Translations under genes and position numbers: made by a program | The notes under the pieces: generated by a model | What the model saw: only the letters and a program-made list of their open reading frames with translations | Database searches by the model: none | What the model was told of the DNA's origin: nothing | Source of the DNA: Aquimarina sp. Aq107 | Lineage (GTDB): Bacteria > Bacteroidota > Bacteroidia > Flavobacteriales > Flavobacteriaceae | Length of the DNA stretch: 64,000 bases | Reading direction: 5' to 3' | NCBI RefSeq assembly: GCF_943733665.1 | Contig: NZ_OX030782.1 | Location: 3,892,501-3,956,500 of the forward strand | In this document: one piece after another, positions 1-6,004 of the stretch | Numbering within the stretch: position 1 is the stretch's first letter | Layout: every line of letters starts with the position of its first letter

Positions 1-356
1 ACGTTTAAAAGATTATAAGTTCCTCCGTATAAACTACTAGAAGCTACAATATGATCTCCTGATTTTAGTAATGTTAGCAACGTAGTATTAATAGCTGCTG
101 TTCCAGATGCCGTAACTACAGCAGCAATACCGCCTTCTATTGTAGCCAATCGTTGTTCTAAAATATCGTTTGTCGGATTATTTAATCGAGTATAAATAAA
201 ACCTGGTTCGGATAGATTAAAAAGATTAGCCGCATGATCCGCATCATTAAAAACGTAAGAAGTAGTCTGATAAATAGGAACCGCTCTTGTTCCTCCATTG
301 TTTTTCACATCATGTCCCGCGTGTAAAGCTTCTGTTGCAAATTTTTGTGCACTCAT
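1..356 (-). CDS. metY: O-acetylhomoserine sulfhydrylase, N-terminal part (runs off left edge)
   Basis: Reading leftwards from the ATG at 356-354 gives MSAQKFATEALHAGHD, then GGTRAVPIYQTTSYVF and FIYTRLNNPTNDILEQRLA. This is the N-terminus of the Cys/Met-metabolism PLP enzyme family. The YTRLNNPTND segment and the phosphate-binding part SGTAAINTTL are typical of O-acetylhomoserine aminocarboxypropyltransferase, which makes homocysteine from O-acetylhomoserine and sulfide in the cytoplasm. About 118 codons are present; the PLP lysine lies outside the window. A SAM-I riboswitch sits 124 nt upstream and a Bacteroidetes promoter beyond it, which fits a methionine-repressed sulfur-assimilation gene. 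Methionine gamma-lyase belongs to the same family and is the main alternative, but the riboswitch favours a biosynthetic enzyme. Confidence 0.88.
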   Translation of the reverse strand, partial: MSAQKFATEALHAGHDVKNNGGTRAVPIYQTTSYVFNDADHAANLFNLSEPGFIYTRLNNPTNDILEQRLATIEGGIAAVVTASGTAAINTTLLTLLKSGDHIVASSSLYGGTYNLLN

Positions 357-479
357 AATTTTCTATTTTAAATTTTAAATAATTGATAAAATTCAAATAC
401 ATCAAACACTCTTAAAGTGTATGGTATAGAAAATTAAAAAGAAAGGAAACGACAATTACAAGTACTGTAATTTGTATCG

Positions 480-583
480 AGTTATCTTTTTCGTCTATGA
501 CGAATAGAATTTAGCACCTTCTTTATAACTAAAGGGTTGCTAAGGTTTCATAGGGTCTATTCCCTCCACCTTTCTTAATAACT
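480..583 (-). promoter_or_regulatory. SAM-I (S-box) riboswitch in front of metY
   Basis: On the minus strand the core reads GGTGGAGGGAATAGACCCTA, TGAAACCTTAGCAACC and AAGGTGCTAAATTC, followed by a GTCATAGAC hairpin and AGATAACT. This is the S-box order: P1 AGTTAT/ATAACT (583-578 with 485-480), P2 with the kink-turn region, TGAAACC, the P3 stem GCAACC/GGTGC, then P4. The class binds S-adenosylmethionine and shuts down the downstream gene. No strong GC-rich terminator follows. Two weaker hairpins lie between aptamer and start codon: around 448-470 (AATTACA/TGTAATT), and at 406-420 (ACACT/AGTGT). The mode of control, attenuation or start occlusion, is therefore open. Confidence 0.95.
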
Positions 584-610
584 TACTAATATGTATAAGA
601 AACTTCAAGG

Positions 611-643
611 CAAAGCTAGTAATTATTTTTAAACTAAAAACAA
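611..643 (-). promoter_or_regulatory. Promoter of the SAM riboswitch-metY transcript
   Basis: On the minus strand TTG (643-641) is followed after 22 nt by TAGCTTTG (618-611). This matches the Bacteroidetes TTTG-N17-23-TAnnTTTG promoter. Initiation about 6-7 nt further on, near 604, would start just before P1 of the riboswitch. Confidence 0.6.
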
Positions 644-748
644 TTTCCATAAAAATTGTTTTGATCGAAAAAATCAACCTCAAAAGGTTTTTTTTATTGG
701 AAGAAAATTAATGATACGTTAAATCCTTTCCAATATTATCATTTTTTT

Positions 749-756
749 TACCTTTG
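749..756 (+). promoter_or_regulatory. Probable metK -7 box
   Basis: TACCTTTG is a perfect match to the Bacteroidetes -7 element TAnnTTTG. No convincing TTTG is visible at the -33 position. Initiation near 763 would give metK a 5' leader of about 190 nt that contains the structured segment at 787-911. Confidence 0.5.
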
Positions 757-786
757 CCGCATTATTAAAAAGGGATAGATTTGACT

Positions 787-911
787 GATTGCAACCCTAA
801 AGAGCTGAAATCATAGTATTCATATCAAAACTGATAGAATCAATTCAGAAAATAAATGCTAAAGCAGTTCGGTACAATACTATAATTATCGAAAGCTTCT
901 TTATTGCAATC
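787..911 (+). ncRNA. Candidate structured leader RNA of metK, family unknown
   Basis: Three perfect or nearly perfect complementary blocks nest in order. GATTGCAA (787-794) pairs with TTGCAATC (904-911). AAAGAGCT (799-806) pairs with AGCTTCTTT (894-902, one bulged T). ATAGTATT (813-820) pairs with AATACTAT (876-883). Smaller hairpins can form in the apical part (ATCA/TGAT at 824-835, TGC/GCA at 857-866). The unpaired CCCT after GCAA and the AGGGATAGA just upstream (768-776) recall S-box sequence, but the GGTGC partner and the TGAAACC block are missing, so it is not a standard SAM-I element. It ends 43 nt before the metK ATG. Its position suggests a cis-regulator responding to SAM or methionine; this is inference. 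Confidence 0.45.
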
Positions 912-954
912 TTGTCATAATTTATTATAGTTTATTCTATAAAAACAACAAAAA

Positions 955-2211
955 ATGGCGTATTTATTTACTTCAGAAAGTGTATCTGAAGGACATCCGG
1001 ATAAAGTGGCAGATCAAATTAGTGATGCTTTACTAGATAACTTTTTAGCCTTTGATAAAGATTCGAAGGTAGCTTGTGAGACTTTAGTAACTACTGGTCA
1101 AGTTGTTCTTGCTGGAGAGGTTAAATCAAAAACATATTTAGATGTACAGCAAATTGCAAGAGAAGTAATTAATGAAATTGGGTATACCAAAGGAGCCTAC
1201 CAATTCAGTGGGGATTCTTGTGGTGTAATTTCTCTTATACACGAGCAATCACAGGATATCAATCAAGGTGTTGATAGAGAAACTAAAGAAGAGCAAGGAG
1301 CAGGTGACCAAGGAATGATGTTTGGGTATGCAACCAAGGAAACTGAAAACTACATGCCATTAGCATTAGATATTTCTCATAAAATCCTTATTGAACTTGC
1401 TAAACTAAGAAGAGAAGGTACGGAAATTCCATATTTGCGTCCTGATTCTAAAAGTCAAGTTACTATAGAGTATAGTGATGACAATGTACCACAACGTATT
1501 GTTGCAATTGTTGTATCTACTCAACATGATGATTTTGATATAGACGATGATGTTATGCTTGCAAAAATAAAAAATGATATCGTTTCTATTTTGATTCCTA
1601 GAGTTGTCTCTCAATTACCAAAATATATTCAGGATTTATTTAATGATCAAATAACATATCATATAAATCCTACCGGCAAATTTGTAATCGGAGGACCGCA
1701 TGGAGACACTGGTCTTACTGGACGTAAGATTATTGTTGACACTTATGGAGGTAAAGGTGCTCATGGTGGAGGTGCTTTTTCTGGAAAAGATCCTAGTAAA
1801 GTTGACCGTTCTGCAGCTTATGCATCTAGGCATATAGCTAAAAATTTAGTTGCTGCTGGTGTTGCAAATGAAGCATTAGTTCAAGTTTCTTATGCCATTG
1901 GAGTAGTAGAACCTACTTCTATTTTCGTAGATACTTATGGCACAAGCACGTTAGGTATTACTGATGGAGAAATCGCAGAAAAAGTAGCTGAAATATTTGA
2001 CATGAGACCAGCTGCAATAGAAGAACGTTTAAAACTACGTAACCCGATATATAAAGAAACTGCAGCATATGGACATATGGGAAAAGAACCAAAACTAGTT
2101 ACCAAAGTTTTTGAAAGCCCGTATTCTGGAAAAGTAGAAAAAGAAGTAGAATTATTTACTTGGGAAAAACTAGATTATGTTGATCAAGTAAAAAAAGCTT
2201 TTAAAATATAA
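955..2211 (+). CDS. metK: S-adenosylmethionine synthetase
   Basis: This cytoplasmic enzyme makes S-adenosylmethionine from methionine and ATP. All family signatures are visible: [18 protein letters not shown] near the N-terminus (ATP and metal binding), [13 protein letters not shown] around residue 115, the [20 protein letters not shown] block, and the P-loop-like [19 protein letters not shown] around residue 272. At 418 residues it is somewhat longer than the ~385-residue E. coli enzyme, as usual for Bacteroidetes. The ATG follows an A-rich stretch with no Shine-Dalgarno, normal for this phylum. It is divergent from metY and preceded by a long structured leader, so supply of homocysteine and use of methionine are probably controlled together. 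Confidence 0.97.
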   Translation: MAYLFTSESVSEGHPDKVADQISDALLDNFLAFDKDSKVACETLVTTGQVVLAGEVKSKTYLDVQQIAREVINEIGYTKGAYQFSGDSCGVISLIHEQSQDINQGVDRETKEEQGAGDQGMMFGYATKETENYMPLALDISHKILIELAKLRREGTEIPYLRPDSKSQVTIEYSDDNVPQRIVAIVVSTQHDDFDIDDDVMLAKIKNDIVSILIPRVVSQLPKYIQDLFNDQITYHINPTGKFVIGGPHGDTGLTGRKIIVDTYGGKGAHGGGAFSGKDPSKVDRSAAYASRHIAKNLVAAGVANEALVQVSYAIGVVEPTSIFVDTYGTSTLGITDGEIAEKVAEIFDMRPAAIEERLKLRNPIYKETAAYGHMGKEPKLVTKVFESPYSGKVEKEVELFTWEKLDYVDQVKKAFKI

Positions 2212-2391
2212 TTTATTTAATGTAACTTTATAATCTCCAATACTTTATATATCTAACTTTTAAAAATTAGTCATTTTTCTAATGTAGTCGGATACTATAA
2301 CATGACCTACGAATACTAAATAATTGAATTGCCTGTTATTAATAAAAGATATATTTAAGGCGCAATGATCAAATTATCAAAAAGTACTAAA

Positions 2392-2769
2392 ATGAGATTA
2401 AAAATTGGAATTACTTTCATTATGTTTTGTGTTTTTAGCTTATCCTTTGGACAAGACTATAAAACCAATACAAAATCTATAAAAGAGGTTGATGTAAAAA
2501 TTGAAGAAGGATCTTATAATCAAGATAATTCAGTTTCTGCGGATAGACTTATTATTAAAACTTCTGAACAAGGAGCATCAGAACAACAAGGTTTTACTTC
2601 TTCCGCAAGTTACAGTGATGAAGAATGGGCTGATATAAAAAAACAAATATTAGATACTAAAAAAAGAATCAATAATGGAGGAGAGATTTTTGCTTCTAAG
2701 GTAGTTGATACTATTTTTGTTACTATACCGACTTTAAGTAGCAAAGAATCACAATTATCTGGCTGGTAA
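2392..2769 (+). CDS. Small secreted protein, paralogue of the 2974-3276 product
   Basis: Unknown function. About 125 residues begin with a signal peptide (MRLKIGITFIMFCVFSLSFG, cleavage before Q). A polar linker follows, then a C-terminal block YSDEEWADIKKQI...KKRI...KVVDTIFV...SQLSGW. The same block, with the same end at a tryptophan, occurs in the next gene, so the two are tandem paralogues. I chose the second in-frame ATG because it aligns with the paralogue's MRFK start; an upstream ATG at 2365 would add nine residues before the signal peptide. No known domain is recognised. The block looks like a short amphipathic helix followed by a beta strand. A strong terminator closes the transcript. 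Confidence 0.7.
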   Translation: MRLKIGITFIMFCVFSLSFGQDYKTNTKSIKEVDVKIEEGSYNQDNSVSADRLIIKTSEQGASEQQGFTSSASYSDEEWADIKKQILDTKKRINNGGEIFASKVVDTIFVTIPTLSSKESQLSGW

Positions 2770-2800
2770 ATTAAATACCACATTATTATAAATTAAAAAA

Positions 2801-2830
2801 AGATCGCCTTTTCAGGCGATCTTTTTTTTT
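2801..2830 (+). terminator. Rho-independent terminator after the first small secreted gene
   Basis: A perfect 8-bp stem AGATCGCC/GGCGATCT with loop TTTTCA is flanked by an A-run and followed by nine T's. It separates the first small paralogue from the second. Confidence 0.92.
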
Positions 2831-2889
2831 ATAATTCGCTATAAATCAGAACCTTTTTTAGGGTAAGGGAATATACACTATTAAAAAAA

Positions 2890-2935
2890 GGGGTGTTTTC
2901 CCTCTGGAAACAACTTTATATATAATGTAAATTAG
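2890..2935 (+). promoter_or_regulatory. Operator-promoter element, copy A
   Basis: GGGGTGTTTTCCCT (2890-2903) is followed by TAATGTAAATTAG (2923-2935). The end of the latter, TAAATTAG, resembles a -7 box with one change. The same two blocks recur at 3345-3357 and 3377-3389, with 38 versus 37 bp from first G to -7 box. No -33 TTTG is present, which fits an activator-dependent or alternative-sigma promoter. Transcription would start about 33 nt before the ATG at 2974. Confidence 0.5.
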
Positions 2936-2973
2936 CATCTGAAAATCAACCAATTATATAAAAAAGAAAAGTT

Positions 2974-3276
2974 ATGAGATTTAAAATGGTAATGATAGTG
3001 GTTTTAATCTGGTTTGGTCAAAATACATTTGGGCAAGTTAGCACAGAAAATAATAACATAGTAGAAGACACCCCTAATGATACTAATGTAACTACTAATA
3101 AAAATAGTGACTTAGTATATAATGATAAGGAATGGAAGAAAATAAAAAGACAAATTCGAAGAAATAAGAAAAGGATTACAAATAGTAAAAACGGAATTCA
3201 TAGTTACAAAAAAGTAGATACTATATACTTAGAAATAAAAGTCTCTAAAAACAATTCTCAAATTACTAATTGGTAA
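2974..3276 (+). CDS. Small secreted protein, paralogue of the 2392-2769 product
   Basis: Unknown function. A protein of 100 residues with a signal peptide (MRFKMVMIVVLIWFGQNTFG, then Q), an Asn/Thr-rich linker, and the C-terminal block YNDKEWKKIKRQIRRNKKRI...KVDTIYLEI...SQITNW. This block aligns with the C-terminus of the preceding gene. The linker is shorter than in the paralogue and the helix is strongly basic (KKIKRQIRRNKKR), so the two may differ in partner or surface charge. Its promoter carries the element shared with the patatin unit downstream, so it probably belongs to the same regulon. A periplasmic or surface location is inferred from the signal peptide. Confidence 0.72.
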   Translation: MRFKMVMIVVLIWFGQNTFGQVSTENNNIVEDTPNDTNVTTNKNSDLVYNDKEWKKIKRQIRRNKKRITNSKNGIHSYKKVDTIYLEIKVSKNNSQITNW

Positions 3277-3312
3277 CATCAACTTATTGCATACAAGGGT
3301 CACTTGTTAAAA

Positions 3313-3389
3313 GGGTATTTACCTATTTATTTTGAATAAAAATAGGGGTATTTACCTGAGAAAAACATTACGGTTTTAATGTAATTTAG
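3313..3389 (+). promoter_or_regulatory. Operator-promoter element, copies B1 and B2, before the patatin unit
   Basis: GGGTATTTACCT occurs twice, at 3313-3324 and 3346-3357, exactly 33 bp apart (about three helical turns). Its core GGTATTTACC is close to a palindrome. The second copy, preceded by an extra G, is followed by TAATGTAATTTAG (3377-3389), whose TAATTTAG resembles a -7 box. Same arrangement and spacing as copy A at 2890-2935. Initiation near 3396 would leave a leader of about 147 nt before 3543. Confidence 0.5.
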
Positions 3390-3542
3390 ATTCGGATTTA
3401 ATTTGTAGTTTCATACCATATTTAATTATACAATGAGTCTTGGTGTTCATAGTATACTAAGGTCATAAATATATAATAGGTCCATATCTATATTTGAATT
3501 TAATAAACCAAAAAGTATCAATAACTTAAAACCATACCCGTC

Positions 3543-3986
3543 ATGCCAAAATCAAATTATTGTCTAATTGACCCTGATGGAGGTGCCTTAAAGGTTAAGG
3601 TAACCGCTAATAATGGGATTAGATCTGGTTCCATATTTATTCTTTGGGAATTGCAGAATGGAAAGTGGGAAAAGAAAGAAAAATTTAATGTAATTACTGG
3701 AGATGATGGAGTAGATGAATTTATTCTTCTAGAAAAGCCAAGTGATATTGAAAATGATTCTCTTGCTTGGTCTATAAATGCTTGTTCTATGATCAATAAT
3801 GTAGAACGAGGAGAATTTAGTATTACAGTAATTCAAGACGAGAAAAAACGCTGGGCAAAAGACTCTTCACGTCTTGTACCTAAATGTTCTGATGGAAAAC
3901 AATTAAAATTTGGTAGTCATGTTATCTTTAAGCATCTTATTAATGATAATTTCTCAACATCTGACTTATGGAAAGATACAGAATAA
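3543..3986 (+). CDS. Hypothetical cytoplasmic protein, first gene of the patatin unit
   Basis: Not recognised. A protein of 147 residues with no signal peptide or membrane segment. The N-terminus (MPKSNYCLIDPDGGALKVKV) and the alternating hydrophobic pattern (GSIFILWELQNGKWEKKEKF, GEFSITVIQ) suggest a small all-beta fold. Four cysteines are spread along it. Its 3' end overlaps the next gene by 19 nt, which indicates translational coupling, so it probably works with the exported and membrane proteins that follow. Its first position after the double operator copy supports expression from that promoter. No function is claimed. Confidence 0.72.
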   Translation: MPKSNYCLIDPDGGALKVKVTANNGIRSGSIFILWELQNGKWEKKEKFNVITGDDGVDEFILLEKPSDIENDSLAWSINACSMINNVERGEFSITVIQDEKKRWAKDSSRLVPKCSDGKQLKFGSHVIFKHLINDNFSTSDLWKDTE

Positions 3987-5008
3987 GTTGCTCAATTTGT
4001 ATATTCTTGTTAATGCTGATCACAGGGTATTCACAAGATTCTGAACAGCCCGGTGATAATCAGGAAGCATATTCTTTTAAACTAGACTATAACGTTCCAG
4101 AAAGCCCTGCTTTTGCTGTATTGGATGCTAATCCAACTACTATTATGCGTGCTAGTACTCCTCAAGAAATCATTACACAATTGGCCAGTAATTTTCTTAG
4201 TGGAAATGAAGTTAGTCCAGGATTAGCTTTTGATTTCAACCCATATTTCACATTTGGAGGGAGGTTAAAAAACGTAAAAGAATATCGAAATAATTATGGA
4301 AAGAGATTTCTAGCAAATCTTCAACTCTCATTTGCAACCATAAATTCAATGGACTTTCCGGATGACCTATTATTTTCTGGAGGGATAAGAGCAACTCTTT
4401 TTGATAGCAAAGATCTCATATTTGATCAACAACTAGGACAAGATATTGACAATGCTCTTCTTCCAAACGACTCTGATGAACCAGGACCTATGAACTCTGA
4501 CGACCAAGGAACTGTAGTAGACAATCCAGCATTAAAACAAGCATACATCAATGCTAAAACACGCTATATGGAAAAAGCTGGAGGTTCACTTGCTCTTGGT
4601 TATGCGATTGCCGGAAGAGCTAGAGACAATTCTTTTAAAACAGATAGCATTGTTACCTATAGACATCAAGCTTGGTTGGTGGGACAATATGATTTAGGTA
4701 AAAGTGGGATGAGTATTAACGGAATGATCATGTATCGATATGATCAAACACCACAGACCACGGATAATGATGGTTTGATTAGCGGGATTGCATTAAGAAA
4801 ATATGGACAGAAATTAATTCTATCTGCCGAGATTTACCATGATAGTATGAAAGAAAGTATTGATTTCGGTGGATATGCAGAAGCTTATCTTATACCAAGT
4901 ATTACACTATTCGTATCACTCAAAAAAGAAACAAATGCTATCACTGGTGATGAGGATGTTATATTAAAACCGGGAATTAAATGGAACTTTAGTCAAGCTA
5001 AAAAATAA
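3968..5008 (+). CDS. Exported, probably outer-membrane barrel-like protein of the patatin unit
   Basis: 346 residues. The N-terminus MERYRISCSICIFLLMLITG then YSQDSE is a signal peptide. The mature protein has many short alternating strands (SGGIRATLF, SLALGYAIAGRA, SINGMIMYRYDQTP, LILSAEIYHDS, YLIPSITLFVSLKKE) and ends in LKPGIKWNFSQAKK. This pattern suggests an outer-membrane beta barrel, although the last residue is not an aromatic as in classical barrels. An acidic loop is present around residues 160-180. The start lies inside the end of the preceding gene, and the next gene begins 12 nt after its stop, so it sits mid-operon. No named family is recognised; the barrel assignment is inferred from pattern only. 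Confidence 0.62.
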   Translation: MERYRISCSICIFLLMLITGYSQDSEQPGDNQEAYSFKLDYNVPESPAFAVLDANPTTIMRASTPQEIITQLASNFLSGNEVSPGLAFDFNPYFTFGGRLKNVKEYRNNYGKRFLANLQLSFATINSMDFPDDLLFSGGIRATLFDSKDLIFDQQLGQDIDNALLPNDSDEPGPMNSDDQGTVVDNPALKQAYINAKTRYMEKAGGSLALGYAIAGRARDNSFKTDSIVTYRHQAWLVGQYDLGKSGMSINGMIMYRYDQTPQTTDNDGLISGIALRKYGQKLILSAEIYHDSMKESIDFGGYAEAYLIPSITLFVSLKKETNAITGDEDVILKPGIKWNFSQAKK

Positions 5009-5020
5009 AAGTTTTTAATC

Positions 5021-5911
5021 ATGAAACCAACTGTTACAATCATTTACAATGTTATTCTAGCAATAACTTCAGTATTATTGTTATACAGTTATTTTTATGT
5101 TCTGGTATATGATAAGGACTTTTTCACTGAAGAACATACACATAATAGATTAAGTGAAAATGCCAAAACAGTTGAAGATTCTTCTTCGGTTAACATACAA
5201 CCGATGCCCGCTAGTCCCATAAAAATAGATACGATTATAAGAGATACCTCTAAAACTACCCTATCTAAAACAAAAGTAAACTTATCAGTTTCAACAGATC
5301 TTGAGAAAAAAGATTCATCATTAAAGGAAAAAGAAAAAGAAGTTGAACCCGTAAATTTCTTAGATATGTTGGTCGTTATGTTTTTAGCAGGCATGTTAGG
5401 AGGAGTACTAGCAAATCTGCGTGGAATTTTTGAGTTTTATCGTGAAGAAAAAATGTTCCCGGATCACTTATTTATTCCCTATTTAATAAGACCATTAACC
5501 GCAGCAATATCTGGATTATTAATATTTTTCATATCACACTTAATTATTTCTTCGACTGCAAATCCTACCTATGACAATGAGTATATATCTTTTAGAGGAA
5601 TGGTTTCTTTTATGAGTCTTGCTATTATTTCGGGTTTTGCATCACAAGAATTTACAGAGCGATTAAAAGCTGCAGCAGGAACATTATTTGGTATTTCTCC
5701 TGCTCAGACTTTGGAAAAACCAAAGAGTATTACCGAAGAACCCGATCCAAGTAATCCAAATCCCGCTGCTGATTCGGATAGTGACAATACTAATCCAAAT
5801 TCAGAAAAACCTACTCAAAACACAACATCTCCATCTAATCCCCAAGCATCCCCATCGATCCCTCAAGCTCAGCAAAAAATGGGAAAATCGAGATATATAA
5901 ATCGAGATTAA
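5021..5911 (+). CDS. Multi-pass membrane protein of the patatin unit
   Basis: 296 residues, family not recognised. Hydrophobic segments at about 8-30, 113-135 (FLDMLVVMFLAGMLGGVLAN), 153-176 (LTAAISGLLIFFISHLIIS) and 188-208 suggest four transmembrane helices. A polar loop rich in Ser, Lys and Glu separates the first two. The C-terminal 60 residues are a low-complexity tail of Pro, Asn, Ser and Asp, ending basic. The helix with MLGGVLANLRGIFEF and the QEFTERL after the last helix look like conserved contact sites. Placed between the barrel-like protein and the patatin, it could anchor the lipase at the inner membrane; this is inference. Confidence 0.68.
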   Translation: MKPTVTIIYNVILAITSVLLLYSYFYVLVYDKDFFTEEHTHNRLSENAKTVEDSSSVNIQPMPASPIKIDTIIRDTSKTTLSKTKVNLSVSTDLEKKDSSLKEKEKEVEPVNFLDMLVVMFLAGMLGGVLANLRGIFEFYREEKMFPDHLFIPYLIRPLTAAISGLLIFFISHLIISSTANPTYDNEYISFRGMVSFMSLAIISGFASQEFTERLKAAAGTLFGISPAQTLEKPKSITEEPDPSNPNPAADSDSDNTNPNSEKPTQNTTSPSNPQASPSIPQAQQKMGKSRYINRD

Positions 5912-6004
5912 GAACACCTATTTTACACGTTGAAGATTGCAACTCCACTTTATGATAAATAAAACGGAGATAGATTTTATAAAAACAACATAAAATAATA
6001 AATC

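Noticed and set aside
764..911. The metK leader as a second standard SAM-I riboswitch
   Set aside because: It shares AGGGA, TAGA and GCAACCCT with the S-box on the opposite strand, but lacks TGAAACC and the GGTGC partner needed for P3. Its own stems pair differently.
5688..5900. 70-residue plus-strand ORF inside the membrane-protein gene
   Set aside because: It is an alternative frame of the low-complexity Pro/Asn tail (runs of Ile, Leu, Pro), with no supporting context.
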